A DNA stretch of 64,000 nucleotides, from NCBI GenBank assembly GCA_947359465.1, contig OX375873.1, forward strand, positions 88,962,478 to 89,026,477. The letters run 5' to 3'. The stretch is from Metellina segmentata (taxonomy: Eukaryota > Arthropoda > Arachnida > Araneae > Tetragnathidae). A model generated the notes under the pieces. It was not told where the DNA came from. It ran no database searches and was given only the letters and a program-made list of their open reading frames with translations. Positions 21,851 through 33,567 of the stretch are shown here, piece by piece (within the stretch, counting starts at the first letter, position 1; each line of letters begins with the position of its first letter). The translations under genes were made by a program, and so were the position numbers.

Positions 21851-24017
21851 GTAATTTATTAGTTTAAAATACCATCCAAAAGGGGTTAAATAATCACTTT
21901 AAGATAGTATGGATTACGGTAAATTCAAAAGGTATTCATAAATTGTAGTTCAAATAAATTTCAATTTTTTTATATAGCTTTTCGTTGCAAGGAGGTTAAA
22001 ATTAGTTAAATTTACATTTGTTTTTCATATTTCATGGGTGTTATTGAAAGCTGTTATCCATATAAAATATATACTTGGTTTCCATTTAGAAACAGGATCT
22101 TTGAATTTAAAAAAGTACCACGAGGATTCAATTTAAAACTGAATGTCTGCTGGAATAAAAGGATTTTTAACACAAACCTTTTCTGATTTTAGAATATTCC
22201 AGTTAGCAATTTTGAAAAATTTAAATTTTGTCTTAAGTTGTAGAAGGTTCAGGTTGCTTCCATGGATCCATGAATCCATGAGAAACATTCGTTGAAAACA
22301 GTGATTTCTTTTAAAAAACGCTGTAAAATTGACCTTCTTTTTTTGAAAATTGTATTTGATTGAATTTGCTTTGAATAAATTCATGACATTTATTTTTAAC
22401 ACAAGCTCCATTATTCCACGTGCCGTTGAATAGAATTTTCCAGACAAAATGTGTTTCCTTCAAAATATATAAAACACGAATGCTGTAACTATTTAATTCA
22501 TCATCCCCTCATATTGATGATGAAATTCTAAAACATCGCATACCAGATGTAAGAGTGCCCCAAGAAAAAAATATCCATTGGTAAACTAAGTGCGAGACTA
22601 AATACAGAAAATTCGCCATTCAATCTAAATAAATAAAACTAAATAAATTATAGCTGGTATCAAATGCTATATTATATGCCTGAAAGCTTAATTTAAACTA
22701 AATTAATCCGCTTAAAAATATTTTCCAGTTAATATTCAAATACATTTTTTGGATATTATAAGTAGAAATCATTATTACATTTAAGTGTCAGACAAAATCA
22801 TGATATAATTTTAACTTCATGTAAAACGATAAAATTTTTTGAAACAAACGTATTGCATCCAAACAGCAAAAAATTATAACAGATTAGTAACAATTGATAA
22901 ATTCAATTTATTAATTAGATTTAATTATTTACAAAAGAATTAAGCCTTTTGTATCGAAAGTGTTATGAGTTTTGTGAGAGTATATAATGTGTTTTTATTC
23001 ATCTATAAATGTGAATTTTGTATGCAACTAGAGTTATTTTCTGTTTGAAATACTATTATAAATACTTTAAAGCTTTAATTTTTAAAGAAGTAAAAATCTA
23101 CTGAGAATATCCTTTTAAACTATAAAAGTTACTCACATACTTAATTTAGAAGAAAAAAAACAAAATTTGATCGAATACCATATTTTGTAGATCTTGAATA
23201 GTGAATCAAGTGAGACAATATAGTACGAAGTATTATAATGTGTAACATATATTTAAATTAATTTTACATCAAAATTAAATAGTTCTTACTTTTGTATGGA
23301 AATTAACGAGGGCTAATCTTGCAAAGTCAAAACAAAATAAAGAAAACTGATTTACAACAAAACAAGCGAACCAAGTAAATTTTCCATCTATTTTCAAAAT
23401 TATCTCAAATAATCTTTTTATGTGTGTGTGATTTATAAAATCTTACAGTTCAAATTATTAGCTTTATTCTAAATAAAACACATTTCTTTCTTCATTCAAT
23501 TCACATTACAGTGACTACAAAAATATAGAACGTACATGAAAAAGTTTGAGACGAAATGCAAATATTTGCTTCAAAACGTACTTAGAATTATAAATAGTAT
23601 GTTTCAAAAATATGCGTAAATACAATATGTAAAACACCAAAGGAATATTTTAAAATGCTTTAGCTTACATTTCAAAATTCCTAAAGAAAAACTGCAAAAA
23701 TGTTGAAAACAGTCAGAATTCCGGAATCCCTTAATACGATACATCATTATGTTGCTTATGTATTCTTGAAAGTTGAAAGCAATATTTATAACATAAGAAA
23801 TCTTTGTTCATCAAGGATCAAGAATGCCTTTCAATTTAGATTTTCAATACGAGCCTAGAAAAATGTGAAGTACTAACACACTAAGACAAAAAAAAAAGTT
23901 GCATCTTGAAGGTCTTGTCAGAATGCAATGAAATTTACAACGTTGGTAAAGGGCTTATAAATGAGTAAATGATTAAAATTTGAGACTGCAATACATAAAC
24001 TTTATAGAGAAATTTTT
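21851..24017. other. Very AT-rich stretch, nothing recognised
   Basis: No credible frame or terminal repeat. A phrase near 23881 (ctaagacaaaaaaaaaagtt) resembles a Tc1 terminus and may be the right-hand (3') end of the minus-strand Tc1 that follows, but no inverted partner was found. Confidence 0.4.
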
Positions 24018-24033
24018 AAAAAAGTGGTAGCAT

Positions 24034-24920
24034 TCAGTATGGCGTATGACCGCCATAGTTTCTGATGCAACATGACAAGCACCGTGATAGTGCGTCATAC
24101 AGGCTCTTTGTGAGGTCCTGTGACAGTACATCCCATGCTGTTTGATCACGTAGTTTCAACAGATTACTAGGTACGGGTGGAGTGGTGGCATCTAGTACAA
24201 TGGCATCCCATACATTCTCCATCGGGGACAGGTCCGGTGAGTATGCCGGCCATGGTAAGATAATGTTGTGTCGTAGACAAACTCTAGAGTTGGCGGCACT
24301 ATGGGGTCTAGCATTGGTTGAAAAATCGGGTAAATCTGGGAGTTCGGAAATGGGAGCGTAACTGGCTGTAAAATGTCTTGTACGTAACGTTGGCCTGCCA
24401 AAGAACCCGTAACGAATAGCAAAGATGATTTGAGATCTAACGCAATTGCACCCAACTTCATGACACCAGGTCCTCTGGACGTGTGGCGCTGCACAAGAAA
24501 TTGTGAATCTTGGCGCTGACTAAGTCACCTCCACACACTGATTCGATTGTAGTCTCCACTTAGACAGAAGTAGGATTCATCCGTGAAGACCCCTCGACGC
24601 CATTCGACGCCCCATGTCCGTCTGGCACGACATCATTCCAGTGTTTGAAGGCGATGCAATGCTGTTAAAGGCAGTCGTCGTAACGGTCTACGTGAGTTTA
24701 GTCCTACGTCGTGAAGCCGTCGATAAACGGTGCGATCACTTATTGGATGATCGAGAGGTTCCCATTGCCCGTTGGACGTCTGCAACAGTTGGCTGTTGGA
24801 TCAGTACGCGCATGTCTTATAACATGTCGATCCCCACTCGGTCTGGCTTCTCTAAAGCTTCGGTTTCCTAAGAAAATGGAGCCGTTATCTTCCAGCCGTG
24901 ATACGTCATTATGCCGCGGG
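24034..24920 (-). pseudogene. Tc1-type transposase, decayed, minus strand
   Basis: Reading right to left: SDRTVYRRLHDVGLNSRRPL (second HTH), a stop replacing Trp in LE-stop-CRARRTW, first catalytic motif VFTDESYFCL, a stop in VWR-stop, then RHTSRGPGVMKLGAIALD. After a one-base loss comes NARPHSAANS. The second catalytic Asp should precede NARPH but is destroyed by the frameshift (caa-cc-aat). The third motif is SPDLSPMENVWDAIV, and the end is GGHTPY followed by TGA (24034-24036). The layout matches the spider Tc1 group with an HTxRxPxVMxWGAI motif, as I recall it. The inverted terminal repeats could not be paired. Confidence 0.85.
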
Positions 24921-25012
24921 CATAACTAGACGATCGTCTAAACAAGAGTCCAGAGGTGTCAATTTAGACGGACAGAATACTTTGGAGAGTGGGCAACACA
25001 GGCGGCTGTAGT

Positions 25013-25400
25013 GGTTTATTTCATTCGAAAAATAAAACAAATTGGTTTTTTACTCTCTAGTTCAAAGTTTCTAAATTCGAGATCGTTGATGATAGAGTGA
25101 AAATTTCAACAGATTTCAAATCAGTGCAAAATTCAACGCCAGATCGATACCAAAAACAGTTTTACTATTCAATTATTTACCATTTTATTATTTAATTATT
25201 TATTAAATAATTAATTATTTACTTAAAGAAAATCACATTTAAGGTATCGATCTGGTGTCAAGTTTTCCGCAGATTTCAAATCCGTTGACATTTTCATTCT
25301 GTGTTTAACGATCCCGATTTTACAAAAACGAACTAATCAACGGAAGTCAAAAATGTTTGTTTGTTTTGCTCCCCTTCGCTCGAATCGTTTGGCGCAGGAA
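25013..25400. mobile_element. Foldback repeat (family F), inverted copy
   Basis: The left arm (about 25083-25158, gatcgttgatgatagagtg ... gccagatcgatacc) is the imperfect reverse complement of 25238-25312 (ggtatcgatctggtgtcaag ... gtttaacgatc), around an AT-rich centre of Taat/Tta repeats. Related sequence occurs at 37817-37985 (single orientation) and 62680-63110 (direct tandem). It has no coding content and is probably a foldback-type non-autonomous element. Confidence 0.6.
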
Positions 25401-25599
25401 ATGAAATCTTGCCGCTACAAGAGAAAAAAACGTTCCCCAACTGTTTGAGACAGCTATGACGACAGTCATGGAAATGGCGGATCCGATAATTTTCGTTACG
25501 CTCAGAAACAACGCTCTCAAGGAAACCAACGCCAGCTGTTAGTATAAACAACGTTTTAGTGACGTCACCCACAGCGACATCACGCTAGATCACGGTTAC

Positions 25600-25660
25600 G
25601 TTTTCTTAGGAAACCGAAGCTTAAGCCTTCCTGAGCCTGGTTGACGCTGGCATGCGCCTT
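25600..25660 (+). pseudogene. Fragment of Tc1 5' coding region in opposite orientation
   Basis: Bases 25602-25623 are an exact 22-base reverse complement of 24857-24878 inside the Tc1 pseudogene, and similarity continues more weakly on both sides. A second Tc1 fragment, or the second arm of a large palindrome centred on the foldback repeat, is the likely explanation. Confidence 0.5.
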
Positions 25661-25705
25661 GTTGCATCCATCCAGAGCTGCAAACTAAATTGGTAATTGG
25701 TAATT

Positions 25706-25822
25706 TTTAGTTAACGTCGTACTAGAGCAACACAACGGGCTATTGACGACGGTCCGGGATCAGTCCCTTAAGGGAAAGATCCGAGGACAACACCTCGTAA
25801 TTTTGAACCACGGCCAGAGCTG
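25706..25822 (-). mobile_element. SINE A fragment (3' part)
   Basis: Carries the family's terminal phrases read in reverse: agttaacgtcgtactagagc, cgggctattgacgacggtcc, ttgaaccacggccaga. The same phrases occur at 31650, 46500 and 56060. The tRNA head is missing. Confidence 0.75.
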
Positions 25823-25829
25823 CAAACAG

Positions 25830-26449
25830 CGGGAAACTATTATCACTACATCCAATACGTTGCGTAATAGTTTCATAGTTTATTATAGTTTTTTAATCAA
25901 CTTACAATATAAATGTCTAAAAAATATCAGAAAAACATTTAGTTCTTTATTTTTAATTTAAATTGGCGAAAAAAATTTAACAGATGAAAAGAAAACTAAT
26001 CTTGATGAACTTAACATTAATGCTAGTGAGATAAATTACAAAATACTTCATGTGTTTGAAACGCAAAATAGTTGATGGACCTCTTCTATGATTTGCAATC
26101 GTCAATTTTAAGATCGTCTTTAAAAGTAATGCCAGTGTATTGAAAAATGTACTTTAGGACCACGATTAAATTTTACTTCATTCAATGAAATATACAGCTA
26201 ATTAAATATATGAGAATAGTATAATAATTCATTTAAAATTTGAGTTTACTTCAGAGAAAACCAGTAGCACAATTAGTTCATCCAATTCATGATGAAAAGA
26301 AACAATACAACAGTGTTGTCGTTAAGAAACTTACACAGTCACATAAAATAAGTGGACTTTTGGCCATGTAAAACAATAATCACATAATTAATCAAATATG
26401 ATAAGATAGAATAATAATGCAAAAAGACTAAAGTATTATTCCCTACCTT
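25830..26449. other. AT-rich stretch, nothing recognised
   Basis: No frame or repeat end stood out. Confidence 0.35.
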
Positions 26450-26990
26450 AGAGTTAGCTAAATAATTTACGTCAAGATATTCATTTAACAATGGTTGCTG
26501 CCATAATATATTTCAAGCAACTTCAAAACTTTACAGCTATACTGATAGATAAACCAAAAGAACGAGAAATCGTTTAAGTCAATTTTGTAACTTTTATCCT
26601 TAATATGTTCATTCAATTGTTAGCTAAATAATTTATATCAAGCTATTCATTAAACAATGGGTTGGTACCATAATATATTTCAAGCAACTTAATGTTTTGA
26701 AACAATTTTATAAGTAAACCCAGACAGTGAAATGTTTCAAAAATTAAGTTTGAAACTTTTATCTTTTATATTCTCATTCAACTGGGTTGCTACATAATTT
26801 GTTTCAAGCAACTTATTGTTTTAAAACAATTTCATCACAAGTATACCAACGCAATGAAAAATTATTTAAAGTCAGTTTAGAACCTTTATCTTTTAAATCT
26901 AATTCGACAGTGCTCGGTTGCATAATTTGTTTCAAACAATTTATAAATAAACTAAGCAATGAGGTATTGTTTCAATTAAGTTTATAGCCT
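26450..26990. repeat. Degenerate tandem repeat, four units of about 130-167 bp
   Basis: The phrase gctaaataattta...tcaag...ttcatt recurs at 26455 and 26622. The phrase ataattt/atattt + tttcaagcaactt recurs near 26504, 26670, 26796 and (as ttcaaacaattt) 26930. Repeats of aacaattt...aactt..ttatctttta accompany it. Units are strongly diverged, so the array is old. Confidence 0.6.
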
Positions 26991-27247
26991 TTTAATCTTT
27001 GTCTTTATGTTCGTAAATTTAGAGATGCAAGGTAAATCCTTCGCATCCGGTTCTAGGAAAGGTTTGTGACTCTTTGCACGAGAGCCCCCAGAAAAGACGG
27101 ATGGAAATCAGGGATCTGGCCGCTTTTCACTTCGTCGTTCTTTAAGCCATTTTGCTCATCCACTGAGCTCAAAAACCATTATTTTTCCTTTGCGTAATTA
27201 ATAGAAGTGTCACAAACACGCGGCGCTATCTGAGTTTGTCATTTAGG
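26991..27247. other. Mixed-composition spacer
   Basis: Less AT-rich than the flanks. Ends in an acceptor-like tract (gagtttgtcatttag). Confidence 0.3.
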
Positions 27248-27480
27248 GAAGAGTCTCCGCTCCTATTTCTCATCATTCAAACAGCTTGTTGGCCGAGTGA
27301 TAAATATCTAACAGGGGCTCCTTTCGGAATGCATTGTGTTTGGGACACAAAGGAGGGAAAACTGCATGAAAACTATATGCACTTGCTTGACTTTAACAGT
27401 GGAACGAAATTGTTGCAAAAACCTGATAGCCCTGAGGAAATGGATGTCTCAGAGCATTGTTATTTAAATTTTATGAATAG
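27248..27480 (+). CDS. Possible internal exon, unknown product (weak)
   Basis: I do not recognise the product. The frame reads REESPLLFLIIQTACWPSDK through SPEEMDVSEHCYLNFMNR and is open for about 78 codons. It sits between an acceptor-like tttgtcatttag (ending 27247) and AATAG|GTGAGT at 27480/27481, which is a near-consensus splice donor; the TGA that would end the frame lies within that donor. Composition is less AT-biased than its surroundings. Against it: no known domain, and chance donors are common. It could also be an old retrotransposon fragment. Confidence 0.2.
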
Positions 27481-28910
27481 GTGAGTTGTTTTGTTTGTAC
27501 TTTTTTATGTTCCTAATGATGATGAGGGATTCCTTGATTCGGAATCATGCGCTGCAGAATGTTTTTAATTTGCATTTCCATTGTTTCGAATGCTACTGCT
27601 GCATTCATGATTCAGACTTATGAGCATGAGAATATTGATAATAGGAAAATGATGTATGTTTCAATATTTTATATGAAAATAACATTTCAGTTTAGGTAAT
27701 CATTAAGAGTTAATACCTTTAATTTTTCAACAATTTAACAGTAGTTATAAATCGTATTTTTAATATACTTTTGTGTAGTGTATCTTAATAGAAATTAAAT
27801 GCGCGACCTTATTATTTTAGATTAGTATGATGAGACTGAACTGTTAAAACAATCAACAATTCCCACAAATCATTAGATTCAGATAAAAATATCCATGTTT
27901 TTTAAATCTATTTTTGCATAATCGCAATATATTATTATGGTTAGAAACCTATTTCCAGCGTTATAAGACTCTAAAACATTTTCAATCCCTTTAACTCTAA
28001 TACAAATTACAGCAATAATGTTCTTAATTATAGTTTTTATTAGAATACAGATGTGAGGTAATCGAAATAACAATACAAAAACTTTTATAATACTTTTATT
28101 TCATTAAAAATATAGTGGTACCGGTTTCTTTTTAATTGGCTTTTCTGCATATTTGAACCCATAAAATTTGCATAGTTATTTCCAACAAAACTTAACTTTG
28201 TTTTGATCAAAATGCTAGCAAAAGTCATTGAACTCTAGTGTATTAATATGCAGCTTACGGTTAGTACACATTCAGAGAATGAATTACCTGCTTTTCTTTA
28301 TTATTCTATGATAATTAAATTCTTTTTGATGTAATAAGCTGGTTATCTATGTACGTATCATCCTTCCAGAATTCTCAATATTGTGGAGGAACCGCATTAT
28401 TAAGTTCGTATCGAATAACGTTTTTACGATAAGCAACGATAGGTTTGTTGCGAAAACTGATCATTTTCATTTTTATCTTGGATAATTGAATTAATTAACT
28501 TTACTCGTAACGTTTGTATGTAGTGCATACAAGTGAAAATAACCGAAATAAAAGTCACTGATCTGGCACTAGTGGTTGTTGCTTTTATTCGATGTGGGTT
28601 CCATTGGGGTTGGAGTGTAGTGTCGACAATGTTGCGAGTACATAAGTTCAATCTTGAGGCAGAAAATATCAAGAGAGAAAACATTTCATTAAATCTCAGT
28701 AAAGTTATTAGCAAGTTGTAACATCTCAGTAAAGTCATTAGCGAGTTGTAGTATCAAGCTTTATGACATTACGCCGACGGTTCAGTGTTTTGTACAGTTT
28801 TGCTATATCTTTTTTTAAGAGGCTCGATAAAGAATGAGCTGGTGCAGGTTGAATTTATCGTGTGATCTCAAATGTTCCGATTTTATGTGTTGAGAAAGTT
28901 GTTAGGATAG
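27481..28910. other. AT-rich stretch with a short direct repeat
   Basis: No gene recognised. A phrase tatagtggtaccggttt at 28111 resembles the pair of repeats at 37377 and 37488. A 31-bp tandem pair occurs at 28695-28756. Confidence 0.4.
28695..28756. repeat. 31-bp tandem pair
   Basis: atctcagtaaagttattagc / atctcagtaaagtcattagc plus aagttgtaac / gagttgtagt are adjacent copies with about four differences. Confidence 0.8.
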
Positions 28911-28911
28911 C

Positions 28912-29165
28912 AGCTCAGGAGTTGACCTCGTCATCTGAAGCTCTAAAGATGTTTTTTAAATGTTGCCACTATTGACGTCTAAGGAATAAAACAGAATTGA
29001 GGAAAATTTGAACTTATCTTTATTCACCGCAAGCCGAGATTCGTCATGGTTAAAAATGAGTATGATTAAAAATTACGAGGTGTTGTCCTAGGCTCCTTTT
29101 CATTGGAATTGAACTCGGACCGTCACCAATAGCCCGCTAATAGCACCAGTGCTATACTAACTCAG
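28912..29165 (+). mobile_element. SINE A, two 3' pieces split by unrelated sequence
   Basis: Piece one (28912-28941) reads caggagttgacctcgtcatc as in other copies. Piece two (29066-29165) reads aattacgaggtgttgtcc, tcggaccgtcaccaatagcc and ends near actaactcag. About 125 non-matching bases lie between. Confidence 0.6.
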
Positions 29166-29169
29166 TTTA

Positions 29170-30411
29170 CTAAACATTAATCCTCAAGGGGATTAAGAAG
29201 GTCTTGGAGGTAGGTATTGGATTAAGAACATTATGTAAGAGACAAAAATGCGAAACAAGACAAAAGTGTGGAAATAGTATGAATATACATTGGATTCATA
29301 TCCTAATATGGTTGTTGAGTCAGATTAATGGGTTTAAAGAGAAGATAAAAGGAGAGTTATAATGAAAACATTTAGGGACTTAAGTTTCTGTAGGGGATAT
29401 TTCATTCTAAGGGATCAATTTTAGTATTACATCAAACTTTATAACACATTCCATAAAAGTAATGACGATCAAAGCATTATTTCGTCTGCAGGTATTTTCT
29501 GGTAATGAGTAAAAAAAAACTGCTTGAAACTACGACTGTTTCTTGCATGGATAAAAATGAATTGTTAGACTTTTACCGAGATAAATGAGTTGCAAGAATT
29601 CTCACGCAAAACTTCACTTCCTCTCGAATGTAGATTGAAATTTCACGTAAGTTTAAATACTATATTTCATGTAAAGAGAATGTATATATGTAACGAAACT
29701 CTGAAACACTTTTCTTTATTCCATTATTCATTTTGCAATCGAGTTTCCAGGAATGTAAACATTAATTTAATACCATTGCATTCCTGTCTCAAAGAAAGCC
29801 TGTTATTTTGTCACTAAATTTGATGATTAGGGACCCCTCCCATGTTTTTCTAACCGTTTCGTACAGATTTTTCTCCCGATTTCAGCTTTACGGTAGCATG
29901 GATGTCTGATCCTTAGATTCGCTATTCGTAATTTATCCTTTTATTGTTTTTCTCTAAACAATCAACTTTTTAATCCTAACCTCTTGCTTCATATAAACAT
30001 GATAATGCTTCATCAGCAGTTTCGTTTCATCGTCGATCAGATTTTTGAGCTTGACCTTCTCTTCACCTGCTTGTGTTCTCTTCCTATTGCTCGGCTAGTG
30101 ACAGCTTTTGAAGTTTCGTGTAGATAAGTCACTTCCATAATGTTTCATAGTAAAGTATGGTTGTAATGGAACGATGTAGCAAACTGAAAATAGACGCTTA
30201 GTCCAAAAAGTTCTAAATAGAATAAGTTATGCGGATTTAATCTTATCAGAGATAGAGAGTTTTTGCTTTTTCCGACAAAGAAATTTTCTGTTCTGTAAAA
30301 AAAACCTTTTTCTGTTAATGCCCGGCCAATTGAACAATACTCATAATGACACTACAGTGGCGGATTTCTGAACCCCTTTACCTTACCCTGGTGCACCACA
30401 AAGGAGAGTCA
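29170..30411. other. AT-rich stretch, nothing recognised
   Basis: Short frames only (for example 29590-29817), with no motif. Confidence 0.35.
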
Positions 30412-30500
30412 CTTTGCACCTCACATAAATACCATATATTCTAGCCAAACCCAAGTCAATCCAGAAGCCAACACCTTGACCGCTAGACCAATTCTGTGCT
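30412..30500 (-). mobile_element. tRNA-headed SINE (family C), head fragment
   Basis: On the minus strand: attggtctagcggtcaaggt, gttggcttctggattgac, ttgggtttggct. The A-box-like phrase and spacing match the copy at 45570-45645 (ggtctagtggttaaggtgtt). The body leftward (to about 30320) shares caattggcc with that copy. Confidence 0.5.
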
Positions 30501-30877
30501 CAGATGGCAAAATACAAAAGTCACGTTTCCCCCCAAAAAATTGAGTAAGTCCCATCCTGGAGTCTGGTTTCTTAATGTTTAGAAGGTGGCAAAATGTCGT
30601 AAGTCTTTCTTTCAGTTTATGAGAAAGCAAAGGTAGAAAATTTTAATAAGTCAAAAACCACAGAACTCCATATTGAATCTTAAATCTTAAAAATGCTGTC
30701 ACGAAAAATTAAAAAAAAGTGACGTCTAACATTTTGCCATCTAAACACAGAATTGGTCGGCACATATGTATACTTACTTTAATCGATACGAAATTAATAA
30801 AATTCGCATAGGGGTTCAAGAAGATTAATCGGTTAGCCGACCACTTTGATCCCTTAACTTACTGACACTAGGGTAAG

Positions 30878-30955
30878 TAGGTAGTTAATTAACATCTACT
30901 AGAGCAACACAGCAGGATATTTACTGACGCTAAGATAATCAGTTCCTAAGCATAT
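30878..30955 (-). mobile_element. SINE A, 3' end fragment
   Basis: taggtagttaattaacatct, ctagagcaacacagcaggat, as in the other reverse copies. Confidence 0.6.
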
Positions 30956-30999
30956 GATTTGCCTCTAATTCCTCTCCAAATATACGATACTCGCATTCT

Positions 31000-31500
31000 T
31001 CAATCCCAAACCCCACTCCACCCGTGAGTGGGGAACTCGACCCCATCACACCAGTCCATGTCCATCGCCCTGTGACAAATGCCCCAGTCCATCGCTTCCC
31101 CAGGAGAGGAGAACGATAGTGACCTTATTACAGGGACAAAAGAGGCACACGGTTCTTCGGCTGACCCCTTTCCTGGAGGACAAGTGGATCGATGACACCG
31201 AGTCAATTACCTGCCACCGCCAGCAACTCGCTTCCCCCCTCTCGCCGGACCGTCCCTTTCGACGGAAGATATTGCTCGGCCCTTTCAGCGTAGTTTCCAC
31301 ACGGCCACTTGCTGGGGGGGGGGTCTTCAGGTGGACAGAAGGGATTGGTGTCCACCGAGTTCTTGGGAGATAAGTCAAGTGGAATATTGCTGGCTGGAGG
31401 GATCGGTTGGCTAACTTTTGGATGGCCCGAAGGATACGTTAGGGGGTTCATCTCGGAGAATTTCACTGGAGGGTGTATTGATATAACTTTGTATATGTGA
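31000..31500. other. GC-rich island of unknown nature
   Basis: Clearly GC-richer than the rest of the window, with a run of about 9 G at 31313-31321. Frames are open on both strands (minus 31203-31544, plus 31119-31373, 31309-31500), which is what GC-rich non-coding DNA also gives, and none shows a recognisable domain. It is vaguely similar on the opposite strand to 55010-55240 (ggccgtgtg, a poly-G tract, tcga.cca phrases). An unrecognised repeat family is the best guess. Confidence 0.35.
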
Positions 31501-31636
31501 AGAAGTGGGAGGATATTCTTGTCCAGGACAAGAGAGCTAAACAAACGCCATTTTACACTAAGAAACGTCTGTAGGACGAAGTATGTTGAAGAACAGTTGG
31601 TTTATTTTTGCGACAAGCAATGATCTGTTGTTCGGT

Positions 31637-31955
31637 ATGTAGGTATTTCACTAACGTCGTACTGGAGCAACTTAGCGGGCTATCAGTGACGGTCCATGAT
31701 CAAATCCAAAGGGAAAGATTCGAGGACGAAACAATGCAATTTTGAACCACGGTCAGATGATGAGGTCGCACCTGTGCTTGCACCCCATTCTCCAAACTTC
31801 CACACCACGTCTTTGTGAGGACGTTTGAGGCTACGATAGATTTAATGTGCAACAGTCATCTTTGTAAAATACACGACTGTCTTTGGTTGGATTCGAGCTT
31901 GCAACCCTCCGATTACTAATCCGTTACTCTTCCAATCAGGCTACAACGGCCTCAA
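31637..31955 (-). mobile_element. SINE A, nearly full-length tRNA-derived copy
   Basis: Read on the minus strand, the head is gccgttgtagcctgattgga (A-box-like) and agggttgcaagctcgaatcc (B-box-like). Then comes the shared core caaagacagtcgtgtatttt, the middle gacgtggtgtggaagtttgg, and the 3' part gaccgtcactgatagcccgc. The tail ends near gacgttagtgaaatacctac. This copy and 39172-39451 define the family. It would be transcribed by RNA polymerase III and moved by a LINE. Confidence 0.8.
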
Positions 31956-32334
31956 TCTACATTTTGAAAGTGTTAAAATTTAGAGAATCAAAATTGTATC
32001 AAACATTTCCTTTGAATATAAAATATTTTAAAGGGTGTTCAAAAAGTGAAAGACACTATGAAGAACTGTAAGAAATTCTTGCTAAGGACAAAGAAATGAA
32101 GTAAATACATACTTAATGGTTATTTGGATTTTGTGTCAAAATGACCATACTTAGCAATGCGGCCCCAAACACAAGACATATAACATAAAATAATGGACAT
32201 ACTCACACGAGAAACGTTTTACTGACACCTCAGAGAGAAATGTACACAGAATTGAACTTATGCCGCTTATAATTCGCAGGTTGGATCAGTTGTGCACTTA
32301 TGGTTCAAGAGCGAAATTTGATTAGGTTGCGCCA
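31956..32334. other. AT-rich stretch, nothing recognised
   Basis: A phrase taattcgcaggttgg (32272) echoes the SINE D piece that follows; otherwise nothing. Confidence 0.35.
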
Positions 32335-32402
32335 AAGAATGTCTATATAACTCGCAGGTTACTAGAGTAGTGAACGAACTCACTGAGCCACGACGGTTCC
32401 GG
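32335..32402 (-). mobile_element. tRNA-headed SINE (family D), head fragment
   Basis: On the minus strand: accgtcgtggctcagtgagt (A-box-like) then agtaacctgcgagttatat. The copy at 62240-62335 has caacttgcgagttgtatg at the same place. Confidence 0.45.
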
Positions 32403-33566
32403 TATTTTAATGGAGGACAGAGTTGGTTTTTAAAAGACAAGTGCTTACATTCCTAGGAGAAAAATTAATCGGACAAAAAATAATAATAACAATAGTAAAG
32501 TGGGTAGGAAAATAAAAAAAATTTTAATTCATATAACAGACCCCGCAACACCAGTACAAATTAAAATATAACATAAAAATAACTAAAGTCATATAGCATC
32601 TTCACTAACGATGCAATTACAATAAGCAAACTAAACAAAAAATATTAAATATTAGCAATGATGATATGCAGTTGATAGAAAATAATGAAATATTAAACTG
32701 TCTCTAAGACATAAACAAAGTAATAAGTAAACCAATGTAATATTTAGCTCACTGAGACGAAATAATTTATTTGAAGTGATCTGGTGAAACATTCAAATTA
32801 AAAAAATAAAATAATTCCACTGCCGGATTAAAAATTGAATAATATTCCAACATTTCTGCCTTCACAATTTACTTCTAAAATTTTACCGATAATTTTCCAG
32901 TCTCGAGTCCCAATAATATGAGTAATCTCATTTGAATTCCAGCTTCCATTTACTCATACCTAATTCATTTCTTCGGAGGAATCGTTCTACAACGGCACAA
33001 TTCCAACCGACTGTTGAAATGAGTTCATTACCGTTAAAAGCAGGTGAAAAAAATCGTAAACAAGGAATTTGCACTCACCTCTTACGCATACCTTTTTCTT
33101 TTTTATTTCATTATTAATTTACTCCAACTTTTAGAATGTCGTCAAATGATGTCCTCTTCCACGTCTTCTGTAGAGCTTCCTGAGCGCGTATTCCCAGCAA
33201 ATGAATAATTTGCTTTCAGAGAAAAAGAGACGGGAATACAAGATTCTTATAATTAAGTTTTCTTCTACCGTTTCCTTTTTGTAATTTAATTTTAGGCGAT
33301 GTTCCTCTGATTTTTTCCATCTTTAGAACAGTTTATTTACTTTTGTGTCGGGGTATTACACTGTATTCTTTGCATACATTTTCCAGCAGCATGGGTTTAT
33401 TTTTTGTTTTGATATAATTCTTTTCTTAAATATAATTAAATTTATACTTCTGCTCTTTGTTATTTTCAGCTCTGCCTGCTTTAAAGCTTTGTCAGTGGTT
33501 ATCACAAGTAATATTGGCTCACGTGATTTTGGACCATCAGTTTTTTGATGCTGTAACTTACACCAT
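32403..33566. other. AT-rich stretch, nothing recognised
   Basis: No frame or repeat with support. Confidence 0.4.
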
Positions 33567-33567
33567 A

